NCBI RefSeq assembly: GCF_934668725.1
Contig: NZ_CAKUOF010000014.1
Span: 1 to 64,000 of the forward strand
Reading direction: 5' to 3'
Source of the DNA: an uncultured Dysgonomonas sp.
GTDB taxonomy: Bacteria; Bacteroidota; Bacteroidia; Bacteroidales; Dysgonomonadaceae
DNA length: 64,000 nucleotides
Each line of letters starts with the position of its first letter. Within the stretch, counting starts at the first letter, position 1. A program made the position numbers and the translations under genes. The notes beneath the pieces were generated by a model. That model saw only the letters and a program-made list of their open reading frames with translations. It ran no database searches and had not been told where the DNA came from. This document shows positions 43,581 through 52,958 of this stretch, piece by piece.

Positions 43581-44183
43581 TTATTTTATAGCAGCGATTC
43601 TGCTGATATATTTTCCTATGATATCAAATTCTAAATTAACAATACTTCCTTCTTTTAATTGATGAAAATTTGTATGTTCGAATGTGTAAGGGATTATTGC
43701 AACTTGGAATGAATTATCAGTGGTGTTGAATACTGTAAGACTTACTCCATTTACCGTGGCAGAACCTTTGTCTACAGTAAAGTAGCCTTTTTTTGCCATT
43801 TCTTTGTCATATTCGTACTCGAAAGTAAAATACCAGCTGCCATCCGCTTCTTCAATCTTGGAGCAGCGGGCAGTTTGGTCAACATGGCCTTGCACAATAT
43901 GCCCGTCGAGTCTGCCGTTCATAAGCATGCTTCTTTCGAGATTAACTTTGTCATTGATCTTGAGCAAACCTAAATTAGATCTGTCCAAAGTTTCTTTAAT
44001 AGCTGTAACAGTGTATGTGTCTTCTGTTAAATCAACTACTGTAAGACATACTCCATTGTGTGCGATACTTTGGTCGATCTTTAATTCTTTTACAAAAGAG
44101 CAGTTAATTGTTAAATGAACATTCTCATTCTCTTTGTGTATGGCTACTACTTTTGCTGCCTCTTCTACTATTCCTGAAAACAT
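43581..44183 (-). CDS. ribE: Riboflavin synthase (alpha subunit)
   Basis: Dismutates two 6,7-dimethyl-8-ribityllumazine molecules to riboflavin. The 200-residue product starts with the characteristic MFSGIVEE and has two tandem lumazine-binding repeats, residues 1-95 and 96-195. The NGVCLTV and VNGVSLTV motifs and MNGRLDGHIVQGHVD at the repeat junction are family hallmarks. No FMN riboswitch was recognised upstream, and no other riboflavin gene is adjacent. Confidence 0.96.
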   Translation of the reverse strand: MFSGIVEEAAKVVAIHKENENVHLTINCSFVKELKIDQSIAHNGVCLTVVDLTEDTYTVTAIKETLDRSNLGLLKINDKVNLERSMLMNGRLDGHIVQGHVDQTARCSKIEEADGSWYFTFEYEYDKEMAKKGYFTVDKGSATVNGVSLTVFNTTDNSFQVAIIPYTFEHTNFHQLKEGSIVNLEFDIIGKYISRIAAIK

Positions 44184-44221
44184 ATATGTACTGATTAAGT
44201 AATTGATTTATTTTACTATTA

Positions 44222-44229
44222 CAAAAGTA
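44222..44229 (-). promoter_or_regulatory. -7 promoter box of ribE
   Basis: On the minus strand it reads TACTTTTG, matching TAnnTTTG. It lies 39 bases upstream of the start codon, giving a leader of about 30 bases. Confidence 0.55.
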
Positions 44230-44278
44230 AGAAATAAAATAAAAATAGGGGAAAATAAAAATATTATTAAGATTCGTA

Positions 44279-44308
44279 TTTGCTAATAAGATGAATAGCT
44301 TATCTTTG
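44279..44308 (+). promoter_or_regulatory. Promoter of the PDZ-DUF4136 gene
   Basis: TTTG at 44279-44282 (-33) and TATCTTTG at 44301-44308 (-7) are separated by 18 bases, a good Bacteroidota-type promoter with a leader of about 70 bases. Confidence 0.65.
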
Positions 44309-44383
44309 CAGATCATACATACACTGCTGTTTTTAACACTAATCGGCATAAATTAGATTTATACGAATAAAATTTAACTATAA

Positions 44384-45820
44384 ATGAAGAAAATTGGTCT
44401 AATCTTATTTTTTATTTCTACCATAATCTTAGGAGTAAGTGCTCAATCAAAGGGTAGGTTATGTGATTTTGGGATCACTTTTGAAATTAGTAATAATCCA
44501 AGTTGGGGATATGGTGAGCCTGTTGTGCTTTCTGTGGAGCCATTCTCTCCGGCAGAAAAAGCAGGAGTAAAAGTTGACGACATTATCATGGAAGTAAATG
44601 GGGCCGCTACCTATTTAAGAAACTATCCAACTATAGCATCGTGGCTTTTTGACGCTTCGTCATCTGATATAAAATTGACAATCAGAAATGTAGATACTTA
44701 TTTTAAAGAATATGATATACTGCGCGATTGTAAAAGTGTAAATGCATTAAGTGAGTTTCATTTGTCAGATGCTTATGCTTTTTATAGTTTAGAGGATACA
44801 AATGATCGAGCATTTTCACTACCGGTTAAAGTGGATCCAAATACCAATGTCGATTTTTCTGATTATCATACCTTCGATTTCTTAAAAGAAGAAGGTTCGG
44901 TTCCGGATGTTGATTACTATATAAACAGCCAGATAGAAAAAGCTTTAATTGAAAGAGGTTTGGTTAGAAGTAGTCAGGATCCTGATATTATCGTTCAAAC
45001 TTATTATAGCTATCAACCTAATTTAAAATATAATGCATCTGTTAGCAGTAAAAACTCATATTCATGGAGATATGATTGTGAAACTCAAGAAATGGTGAAG
45101 CTTCCGATTTTATCGGCTGATGACGTTAATGCAGAATCTAAAGGACAATATATACTTGAATTAGGGGTTCGTTTCTTTGATAAGAAATATATAAATAAAG
45201 ATAAAATGACTCAAATATGGGACTGTCGTTCCAGAGAGTTTTTGACAGAAGATTATAGTATTGAAGATTATGCAAAAATACATGCTCCTTTGTTAATGAT
45301 GCAGTATCCCTATTCATCTGCTAAAACTATAGCAAAATACTTAGTAAATAAAAAAGGATTCAATTATACCGGTTTGAACTTTGACTCTAAAGATATTGCA
45401 AATATAACAGATGTGGATGCCGGTTCTCCTGCAGCTTTGGCTGGTATTCGCCCGGGTGACCGCATTGTTAAGATTGGAAAGATTAAATTCGATTATTCAA
45501 GTGATGATTTGGAAAAGGCATATCGCAGATTTATTATCGAATCGATGCCGTTGAGAAATCCTAAAACACGCTTTATAGATGCTAATGGTTTCCCTGATTG
45601 TATGTACTGGAGTATCAACAGATATCCCGAAGTAGCAGAATTATTTAAGAAAGAAGCTATATATGCGCCATGTTTTAGTTATCTTTACGCCTTCAATAAA
45701 TATATATCAGGAGCTAACCCTCCAAAAGTACTAGATATTGAAGTGAAGAGCCAAGGGCAAAAGAAGCTTGTAAGAGTGACTCCCCAGGTTCAGAGATCAG
45801 TTGTCATAAAGGCACTTTAA
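44384..45820 (+). CDS. Exported PDZ-DUF4136-PDZ protein
   Basis: A 478-residue exported protein with a signal peptide cut near GVSAQ (residue 21). Residues about 30-105 form a PDZ domain, with SVEPFSPAEKAGVKVDDIIMEVNG. The middle (about 145-310) resembles DUF4136, with VDPNTNVDFSDYHTFDF and ALIERGLVRSSQDPDIIVQT. A second PDZ begins near residue 335 with VDAGSPAALAGIRPGDRIVKIG. An insertion appears to separate its last strand, near VLDIEVKSQGQKKLVRVTP. No protease domain is present, so a periplasmic binding or scaffolding role is likely. The function is unknown. Confidence 0.8.
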   Translation: MKKIGLILFFISTIILGVSAQSKGRLCDFGITFEISNNPSWGYGEPVVLSVEPFSPAEKAGVKVDDIIMEVNGAATYLRNYPTIASWLFDASSSDIKLTIRNVDTYFKEYDILRDCKSVNALSEFHLSDAYAFYSLEDTNDRAFSLPVKVDPNTNVDFSDYHTFDFLKEEGSVPDVDYYINSQIEKALIERGLVRSSQDPDIIVQTYYSYQPNLKYNASVSSKNSYSWRYDCETQEMVKLPILSADDVNAESKGQYILELGVRFFDKKYINKDKMTQIWDCRSREFLTEDYSIEDYAKIHAPLLMMQYPYSSAKTIAKYLVNKKGFNYTGLNFDSKDIANITDVDAGSPAALAGIRPGDRIVKIGKIKFDYSSDDLEKAYRRFIIESMPLRNPKTRFIDANGFPDCMYWSINRYPEVAELFKKEAIYAPCFSYLYAFNKYISGANPPKVLDIEVKSQGQKKLVRVTPQVQRSVVIKAL

Positions 45821-45896
45821 GTACCCGAAGTTAAATTAAAATAATATATAACTTGGTGAGTAACATTAATCTGCTGCTCACCATTTTGAATTTAAT

Positions 45897-47510
45897 ATGA
45901 TTACAGTTTCTAATTTAGGAATCCAGTTTGGTAAGAGAGTTTTGTTCCAGGATGTAAATTTAAAATTTACTCCGGGCAATTGTTATGGTATCATTGGGGC
46001 TAATGGTGCAGGTAAATCTACTTTCTTGAAGATATTGAGTGGGGAAAAGGATGCAACCCAAGGGTCTTTTTCATTAGCACCCAACGAGCGTATGTCAGTT
46101 TTGTCTCAGGATCACTTCGCTTACGATGATCAGACAGTCTTAGATACAGTCCTTCAAGGGCATACAGTCCTCTGGTCAATAATGCAAGAGAAAGATGCTT
46201 TGTATGCAAAAGCGGATTTTTCGGATGCAGATGGTATCAGAGCATCAGAACTCGAAGAAAAATTTGCAGAGCTTGAAGGCTGGAATGCCGAGAATGATGT
46301 TGCCAACTTGTTGAGTGGTTTGGGTATCAAGGATGAGCTACATAACAAGATGATGAGGGATATGAGTGGTAAGCAAAAGGTGAGGATTTTACTTGCCCGT
46401 GCACTATTTGGAAATCCGGACAACTTATTATTGGATGAGCCTACCAATGATTTGGATATCGAAACCGTTATGTGGCTGGAGCAATATCTTTCGAACTTCG
46501 AAAATACAGTGCTTGTGGTTTCTCACGACCGTCACTTTTTAGATTCTGTTTGTACGCATACAGTTGATATTGATTACGGTAAAATAAATCTATATGCCGG
46601 TAATTATAGTTTCTGGTACGAATCAAGTCAATTGGCCGCACGTCAACAGGCGCAACAGAATAAGAAGGCTGAAGAAAAGAAAAAAGAGCTGGAAGAGTTT
46701 ATTCGTAGGTTTAGTGCTAACGTTGCAAAATCTAAGCAGACTACCAGTCGTAAAAAAATGCTTGAAAAGCTTAATATTGAAGAGATAAAACCATCGTCAC
46801 GTAAATATCCTGGTATTATTTTTACGCCGGACCGTGAACCGGGAAATAAAATTCTTGAAGTTGAAGGTTTGAGTAAATCTATTGAAGGTGTAAAGCTTTT
46901 CGATAATATTAGCTTTAATGTAGAGAAAGGGGATCACGTTATTTTTCTATCTAAAGATCCTAGAGCAATGACTGCTTTGTTTGAGATCATAAATGGATAT
47001 GAGCAACCGGAAAATGGTACTTATGAGTGGGGACAAACCATAACTGAGGCTTACTTGCCATTGGATAACTCGGAGTATTTCAAGATTGACCAGAATTTAG
47101 TGGACTGGTTGGGGCAGTTCTCCGATGATACAAGTGAAATTTATATAAAAGGCTTTTTAGGCCGGATGTTATTTTCAGGGGAGGAAGTCTTGAAAAGTGC
47201 GAAAGTACTATCCGGAGGAGAGAAGATGCGTTGTATGATAGCTCGCATGATGATGAAAAATGCGAACTGTCTTGTGCTTGATTCTCCTACAAATCACCTT
47301 GATTTGGAGTCTATTCAGGCTTTCAATAATACATTGAAGCAATTTAAAGGAAATGTACTGATGTCTTCTCATGACCATGAGTTTATACAAACAGTATGTA
47401 ATCGTATTATTGAACTTACTCCTAATGGAGCCATCGATAAACGTATGGATTACGATGACTATATTATTTCTCCTGAGATTAAAGCTTTGAGAGAAAAAAT
47501 GTATAATTGA
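45897..47510 (+). CDS. ABC-F family ATP-binding protein (YbiT-like)
   Basis: A 537-residue soluble tandem ABC ATPase of the ABC-F group, which acts on ribosomes rather than as a transporter. The first cassette is complete: Walker A GANGAGKSTFLK near residue 34, signature MSGKQKVRILLARAL near residue 155 and Walker B LLLDEPTNDLD. The linker (about 240-300) is lysine-rich, as in ABC-F proteins. The second cassette has a degenerate Walker A (FLSKDPRAMTALFEI) and LVLDSPTNHLD in place of the DEPTNHLD form, though the LSGGEKMR signature persists. This resembles the YbiT/YkpA branch. Asymmetric ATP use is likely. Confidence 0.92.
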   Translation: MITVSNLGIQFGKRVLFQDVNLKFTPGNCYGIIGANGAGKSTFLKILSGEKDATQGSFSLAPNERMSVLSQDHFAYDDQTVLDTVLQGHTVLWSIMQEKDALYAKADFSDADGIRASELEEKFAELEGWNAENDVANLLSGLGIKDELHNKMMRDMSGKQKVRILLARALFGNPDNLLLDEPTNDLDIETVMWLEQYLSNFENTVLVVSHDRHFLDSVCTHTVDIDYGKINLYAGNYSFWYESSQLAARQQAQQNKKAEEKKKELEEFIRRFSANVAKSKQTTSRKKMLEKLNIEEIKPSSRKYPGIIFTPDREPGNKILEVEGLSKSIEGVKLFDNISFNVEKGDHVIFLSKDPRAMTALFEIINGYEQPENGTYEWGQTITEAYLPLDNSEYFKIDQNLVDWLGQFSDDTSEIYIKGFLGRMLFSGEEVLKSAKVLSGGEKMRCMIARMMMKNANCLVLDSPTNHLDLESIQAFNNTLKQFKGNVLMSSHDHEFIQTVCNRIIELTPNGAIDKRMDYDDYIISPEIKALREKMYN

Positions 47511-47545
47511 TTATAATATACAACAGGGGTGTAATACCTGATGTT

Positions 47546-47577
47546 AAAGCCGGAAGTGAAAATTTACTTCCGGCTTT
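47546..47577. terminator. Bidirectional intrinsic terminator
   Basis: A perfect 12-bp stem, AAAGCCGGAAGT (47546-47557) with its complement at 47566-47577, is followed by a T-run on the plus strand. It lies between the convergent ABC-F and epimerase genes. Confidence 0.85.
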
Positions 47578-47587
47578 TTTGCTTTTA

Positions 47588-48484
47588 TTATTGTAGTATA
47601 TCTATCAGAGCACTTTGTATATCTTTGTATCTGAACTGATATTTGTTTAATTCCAGTTTTTCTGGAATCGCACGTTGTCCATCAAGAAGAAGAGTCGATG
47701 CTTCCCCCATAAATAGAGAAATCACGGTAGATGGAACTTTAAATATGCAGGGGCGTTTCAGCACTTTAGCTAATGTTTTGGAAAACTCTTTATTGGTCAC
47801 AGGTGTAGGAGAGGTCATGTTTATAGCACCATTAATCTGAGGTGTTGTTAGCAAAAAGCTTATAATGCCTGCCATATCCTCTATATGTATCCACGAAATA
47901 TATTGTTTTCCATTACCCATTGTGCCGCCCAGCCCAAGTTTAAAGATAGGCAGTACTTTAGCTAGCATACCTCCTTTCGATGATAATACAATACCTGTTC
48001 TTAAGAGGCATACGCGTGTTTTCGAGCTTTCGGCTTCCATGGCAAAAGCCTCCCATGTTGTACATAGTTTATGTGTGAATTCTTCATGTGGCTCTGTGTC
48101 TTCGGTTACTGTAATATCTCCCTTGTTCCCGTAATAGCCTATTGCCGAACCGGATATGAATACTTGTGGGGGATTTGTTCCTGCCTTAATAAGTTGAGTT
48201 AATTTTTTTGTTATCTCCCAACGGCTCTGGCAAAGCTTCTGTTTTTGCAATTCAGTCCACCGTTTCCCTGCTATTGGTTCTCCTGCCAGATTAATAATAG
48301 CATCATATTCGTCTAAGGATGTCAATTTTTCCAGCGAATCACAAAACTCAACATTGTTACCTAATATCGACTGAGCTTTCTCAATATTTCGACTTAATGC
48401 TGTAACAGTATGTTTTTTTTGCAAAAGCAGTGGTATAAGATGACTACCTACTAATCCAGTTCCTCCGGTAATAAATATTTTCAT
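47588..48484 (-). CDS. TIGR01777 family NAD-dependent epimerase (SDR39U1/YfcH type)
   Basis: A 298-residue extended short-chain dehydrogenase-like protein. The nucleotide-binding motif TGGTGLVGSHLIPLLL lies at residues 6-21, and NLAGEPIAGKRWTELQKQ near residue 65 is the TIGR01777 hallmark. ISGSAIGYYGNKGD near residue 112 is a further family block, containing the Tyr of the active site region. The biological substrate of this family is unknown. The gene appears monocistronic and converges with the ABC-F gene. Confidence 0.92.
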   Translation of the reverse strand: MKIFITGGTGLVGSHLIPLLLQKKHTVTALSRNIEKAQSILGNNVEFCDSLEKLTSLDEYDAIINLAGEPIAGKRWTELQKQKLCQSRWEITKKLTQLIKAGTNPPQVFISGSAIGYYGNKGDITVTEDTEPHEEFTHKLCTTWEAFAMEAESSKTRVCLLRTGIVLSSKGGMLAKVLPIFKLGLGGTMGNGKQYISWIHIEDMAGIISFLLTTPQINGAINMTSPTPVTNKEFSKTLAKVLKRPCIFKVPSTVISLFMGEASTLLLDGQRAIPEKLELNKYQFRYKDIQSALIDILQ

Positions 48485-48641
48485 AGCTAATCTGTTTATT
48501 AAACGAACACTTATCCCCCCTTTTATGTTCTAGAAGTGAAATAATAGAATGTAAAGTTACCGGTTATCTATATTGCTGTAAAATCTTTAGAGATAGGTGT
48601 ACGATAATTAAAACTTAAAAATATTTGATACTAGGTTCGAT

Positions 48642-49106
48642 ATGAAAAAAAAACTACAGATTATTATTCCTATTTTAGTTTGTTTCTTAGTTGGTTTTCT
48701 GGGTAGTCGTTTTCAAGAAGATGCTATTGCTAATTGGTATCCCTATTTGAATAAGCCTGAGTTAACACCTCCTAATATTGTATTTCCTATTGCATGGAGT
48801 CTTCTTTATCTATGTATGGGGTTGTCAATCGGTTTGGTTTTGAATACAAATAGCCGTAAAAGACAGTATCTCCTAAAAATATTCCTATTACAATTGTTCT
48901 TTAACTTTACATGGAGTATTTCGTTTTTTTATTTTCAAAACCCTTTAGCAGGTTTGGTTAATATTGTACTACTTGAGGTAGTAATGATTTATTACGCTCT
49001 TAGTGTATACCCAATTAAAAAGATAAGTTCGCTTCTATTTGTACCTTATATATTATGGGTGAGTTTTGCTTCTTATCTTAATTTTTATATTTTCTTGTAT
49101 AATTGA
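48642..49106 (+). CDS. tspO: TspO/MBR family membrane protein
   Basis: A 154-residue five-helix membrane protein of the translocator family that binds porphyrins and related tetrapyrroles. WYPYLNKPELTPPNIVFPIA near residues 31-50 and the helices that follow match the family. The helix segment FNFTWSISFFYFQNPLAGLV near residue 91 carries the conserved W-S/N pattern. Its role in bacteria is stress- or tetrapyrrole-linked but not well defined. The ATATTTG stretch at 48620-48626 may be its -7 element. Confidence 0.88.
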   Translation: MKKKLQIIIPILVCFLVGFLGSRFQEDAIANWYPYLNKPELTPPNIVFPIAWSLLYLCMGLSIGLVLNTNSRKRQYLLKIFLLQLFFNFTWSISFFYFQNPLAGLVNIVLLEVVMIYYALSVYPIKKISSLLFVPYILWVSFASYLNFYIFLYN

Positions 49107-49242
49107 TTGTTAGCTATCGCTTTTTGAGTCTGAATAAGTTATCGTTAGTATACTTTCCAAAAGACTAAGGCTTGTAATCTTAAATTTGCTGGGATGATAA
49201 AAACGTCTATAACCTTAATGTGCTTTTATTAACAGAAATAAC

Positions 49243-49250
49243 TACCTTTG
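49243..49250 (+). promoter_or_regulatory. -7 promoter box of leuS
   Basis: Reads TACCTTTG, matching TAnnTTTG, about 25 bases upstream of the start codon. A degenerate copy of the AAGGCTTG-type element (49167-49184) lies upstream, as at the DUF2723 promoter. Confidence 0.5.
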
Positions 49251-49275
49251 TGGCATTAAAAATGGATTTTAAGTC

Positions 49276-52077
49276 ATGGAGTATAATTTCAAAGAAATAG
49301 AAAAACGTTGGCAGGACTTTTGGGTTAAGAATGAGACCTATAAAGTGAGTGAAGAACCCAATAAGCCTAAATATTATGTCCTCGATATGTTTCCTTATCC
49401 TTCAGGGGCAGGTTTGCACGTCGGGCATCCTCTGGGTTATATAGCATCGGATATATATGCCCGTCATAAACGTCTCCAAGGCTTTAATGTTTTACATCCG
49501 ATGGGGTATGATGCTTACGGACTTCCTGCTGAGCAATATGCTATACAAACCGGACAGCATCCTGTGATAACTACCAATCAGAATATCAATCGGTATAAGG
49601 AACAGTTAGATAAAATTGGTTTCTCTTTTGATTGGAGCCGTGAAATCCGTACTTGTGAACCCGAATATTATAAATGGACTCAGTGGGCATTTATTCAAAT
49701 GTTCAATTCATACTTTTGTAACGATGAACAACAAGCTCGTCCGATTGATGAGTTGATTCAAGTGTTTGCATCCCAAGGGACAAAAGGACTGAATGTTGCT
49801 TGTAGCGAGCAGTTGTCTTTCTCCGCAGAGGAATGGAATGCAAAATCAGAAAAAGAGCAACAGGAAATATTACTGAATTATCGTATTGCTTACTTGGGCG
49901 AAACAATGGTTAATTGGTGTCCGGCTTTGGGTACAGTTCTTGCAAATGATGAAGTAATCAATGGTTTGTCAGAGCGTGGAGGATATCCTGTGGAGCAACG
50001 TAAAATGCGTCAGTGGTGTTTGCGTGTATCTGCTTATGCTCAACGTTTGTTAGACGGATTGGAGAAAATAGATTGGACTGATTCGATTAAGGAAACTCAA
50101 AAGAATTGGATCGGAAGATCGGAAGGTGCAGAAATGAAATTCAACGTAAAAGACTCGAATCTTTTACTCGAAATATTTACTACTCGTGCTGATACCGTAT
50201 TTGGTGTAACCTTTATGGTGCTTGCTCCCGAAAGCGATTACGTCGCTCAATTAACTACTGCAGAACAAAAAGTGGAAGTTGAGGCTTATTTGGCTGCTAC
50301 TAAAAAGCGTACGGAAAGAGAACGTTTGGCAGACAAAAAGATATCGGGGGTATTTACAGGTTCGTATGCTATTAATCCGATGAACGGTAAAGAAATTCCA
50401 ATCTGGATTTCCGATTATGTACTTGCCGGATATGGTACGGGGGCGATTATGGCTGTGCCTGCACACGATAGTCGTGACTATGCGTTTGCTAAATATTTCA
50501 ATTTGCCCATAATTCCTCTTGTAGAGGGTTGTGATGTGTCGGAAGAAAGCTACGATGCCAAAGAAGGTATTGTAACGAACTCTGATTTCCTAAATGGCTT
50601 GACTGTAAAAGAAGCCATCGAGAAAGCAAAAGAATACATCAAAGAGCATAACTTAGGACATGTAAAGACCAATTATCGTTTGCGTGATGCTATATTTTCG
50701 CGCCAACGTTATTGGGGTGAACCCTTCCCCGTATATTACAAGGATGGGTTACCTTATATGTTGCCTGTTGATAAATTGCCTTTAGAGTTGCCGGAAGTTG
50801 ATAAATTTTTGCCAACTGAAACGGGTGAACCTCCGTTAGGGCGTGCAACCAATTGGGCTTGGGATACTGTGAACGAAAAAGTAGTTTCTGTAACGGAAAT
50901 CAATAATACAACTATATTCCAATTGGAATTGAATACTATGCCCGGATTCGCGGGATCTTCGGCTTATTATTTGAGATACATGGATCCACATAACGATAAA
51001 GCTTTGGTTTCTAAAGAATCAAATGAGTATTGGAGAAGTGTTGATTTATACATCGGTGGAACTGAACATGCTACGGGTCATCTTATTTATAGCCGCTTCT
51101 GGAACAAGTTTTTATATGATATCAATGTTTCGTGTGAAGACGAGCCGTTCAAAAAACTGATTAATCAAGGAATGATTCAAGGGCGAAGCAATTTTGTGTA
51201 CCGTATTAATGGTACAAATAGATTCGTGTCTTTGAATTTGAAGGATCAATACGATACTACAGCTATTCACGTAGATGTAAATATTGTAGATAATGATGTT
51301 CTTGATATTGATAAATTCAAAGCTTGGCGCCCCGATTATGCAGAAGCAGAGTTTATATTAGAAGAAGATAAATATATTTGTGGTTATGGTGTTGAAAAAA
51401 TGTCGAAATCTTTGCATAATGTCGTAAACCCAGATGATATTGTCGAAAAATATGGAGCAGATACACTTCGTTTGTATGAGATGTTTTTAGGTCCATTGGA
51501 GTTGTCAAAACCATGGGATACGAATGGTATTGATGGTGTACATCGATTCTTACGCAGACTTTGGGCTTTATTTTATAAAGGAGATGAATTTATTGTAGTT
51601 GATGAAGCTCCCACAAAAGACGAATTGAAAGCTCTTCATAAGTTGATAAAGAAGATTTCCTCAGATATAGAGAATTTTTCATTCAATACATCTGTTTCAG
51701 CTTCTATGATCTGCGTAAATGAACTTACATCGCTCAAATGTAATAAAAAGGCAATATTGAGTGATTTGGTTATTCTTTTAGCACCATTTGCTCCCCATAT
51801 TGCAGAAGAGTTGTGGCATTTATTAGGTAATACAATAACAGTGTGTGATGCTGTATGGCCTCAATATAATGAAGAGTACTTGGTTGAGAGTGTTATTAAC
51901 TACACCATTTCGTTTAATGGAAAAGCTCGTTTTACCATTGAGTTTGCGGCCGATGCGACTAATGATGAAATAGAAAAAACTGTGATGGCACATAGCAGCT
52001 CTGCTAAATGGATGGAAGGCAAAACTCCCAAGAAAGTAATTATTGTACCTAAGAAGATCGTAAATATAGTTCTGTAA
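49276..52077 (+). CDS. leuS: Leucyl-tRNA synthetase
   Basis: Charges tRNA-Leu with leucine. The 933-residue class I synthetase shows the HIGH-type motif PYPSGAGLHVGHPLGY near residue 41. A CP1 editing domain runs from about residue 220 to 420, with TTRADTVFGVTFMVLAPE near residue 302. The KMSKS loop EKMSKSLHNVVNPDD lies near residue 710. The anticodon-binding and C-terminal domains follow. The length is typical of Bacteroidota LeuS. It starts a run of closely spaced genes: yitT follows after 12 bases and the GT-C gene 5 bases after that. Confidence 0.97.
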   Translation: MEYNFKEIEKRWQDFWVKNETYKVSEEPNKPKYYVLDMFPYPSGAGLHVGHPLGYIASDIYARHKRLQGFNVLHPMGYDAYGLPAEQYAIQTGQHPVITTNQNINRYKEQLDKIGFSFDWSREIRTCEPEYYKWTQWAFIQMFNSYFCNDEQQARPIDELIQVFASQGTKGLNVACSEQLSFSAEEWNAKSEKEQQEILLNYRIAYLGETMVNWCPALGTVLANDEVINGLSERGGYPVEQRKMRQWCLRVSAYAQRLLDGLEKIDWTDSIKETQKNWIGRSEGAEMKFNVKDSNLLLEIFTTRADTVFGVTFMVLAPESDYVAQLTTAEQKVEVEAYLAATKKRTERERLADKKISGVFTGSYAINPMNGKEIPIWISDYVLAGYGTGAIMAVPAHDSRDYAFAKYFNLPIIPLVEGCDVSEESYDAKEGIVTNSDFLNGLTVKEAIEKAKEYIKEHNLGHVKTNYRLRDAIFSRQRYWGEPFPVYYKDGLPYMLPVDKLPLELPEVDKFLPTETGEPPLGRATNWAWDTVNEKVVSVTEINNTTIFQLELNTMPGFAGSSAYYLRYMDPHNDKALVSKESNEYWRSVDLYIGGTEHATGHLIYSRFWNKFLYDINVSCEDEPFKKLINQGMIQGRSNFVYRINGTNRFVSLNLKDQYDTTAIHVDVNIVDNDVLDIDKFKAWRPDYAEAEFILEEDKYICGYGVEKMSKSLHNVVNPDDIVEKYGADTLRLYEMFLGPLELSKPWDTNGIDGVHRFLRRLWALFYKGDEFIVVDEAPTKDELKALHKLIKKISSDIENFSFNTSVSASMICVNELTSLKCNKKAILSDLVILLAPFAPHIAEELWHLLGNTITVCDAVWPQYNEEYLVESVINYTISFNGKARFTIEFAADATNDEIEKTVMAHSSSAKWMEGKTPKKVIIVPKKIVNIVL

Positions 52078-52089
52078 TAATTTAAGTAT

Positions 52090-52953
52090 ATGCCCAAAAA
52101 GTATCTTAAAGAATTTTATTGGAAAGATTATCTCAATATTACATTAGGATTGGCGTTATATGCCATTGGTCTGGTGGGCTTTATTAAACCACAAGGTATT
52201 GTTACAGGCGGTTCTACCGGAGTCGGTTTGGTTGTGGAATATGCAACAGCTATTCCGTTTCAGTATACTTATCTGGCCATAAACTGTGTTCTTTTTGTCA
52301 TAGCATTGAAAGTGCTGGGGCTAAGATTTATGGTGAAGACTATTTATGGAGTATTGATGCTTACTGCCCTAATAACTCTTTGTGAAAAATTTATAGTAGA
52401 AGCTGTTATTGAGAATGAACCATTACTTTCGGGCTTGATTGGTGGTATAATTTGTGGTGTGGGCGTTGGATTGGTGCTTAGCGTAAACGGAAGTACCGGA
52501 GGTACCGATACTATTATAGCAATTATTGGTAAATATAAGAATATTACCTTTGGAAGGGGTGTCCTTTTCTGTGATTTTGTGATTATTTCATCTTCATATT
52601 TTGTATTTCATGATTACCAGAAAATTGTAGCCGGTTTAATAGTATTGGGCGTTATGAGTTATGCTATGGATTTAGTTATTAATGGCTCAAAGCAATCGGT
52701 TCAATATCTTATCATATCGGATAAGCATGAAACAATAGCCAATGCTATCAATAAAGAATTACACAGGGGATGTACTTTGCTCGAAGGAATGGGTTGGTAC
52801 ACCAAAAAGCCCACAAAAATAATACTGGTATTGGCTAAACGTACAGAGTCAATCGAAATGTTCCGATTGATAAGAAGTATAGACGAAAAGGCATTTATTT
52901 CACAAAGTACTGTTCGTGGAGTATATGGTGAGGGCTTTGATAAAATCAAATGA
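52090..52953 (+). CDS. YitT family membrane protein (DUF161/DUF2179)
   Basis: A 287-residue protein. Residues 1-180 hold about five membrane helices, with the family blocks GFIKPQGIVTGGSTGVGLV near residue 31 and VNGSTGGTDTIIAIIGKY near residue 134. Residues about 210-287 form the cytoplasmic DUF2179 domain, with RGCTLLEGMGWYTKKP near residue 225. The function is unknown; a transport or regulatory role has been suggested. It follows leuS by 12 bases and precedes the GT-C gene by 5, so they are probably one transcript. Confidence 0.9.
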   Translation: MPKKYLKEFYWKDYLNITLGLALYAIGLVGFIKPQGIVTGGSTGVGLVVEYATAIPFQYTYLAINCVLFVIALKVLGLRFMVKTIYGVLMLTALITLCEKFIVEAVIENEPLLSGLIGGIICGVGVGLVLSVNGSTGGTDTIIAIIGKYKNITFGRGVLFCDFVIISSSYFVFHDYQKIVAGLIVLGVMSYAMDLVINGSKQSVQYLIISDKHETIANAINKELHRGCTLLEGMGWYTKKPTKIILVLAKRTESIEMFRLIRSIDEKAFISQSTVRGVYGEGFDKIK

Positions 52954-52958
52954 TGTAA

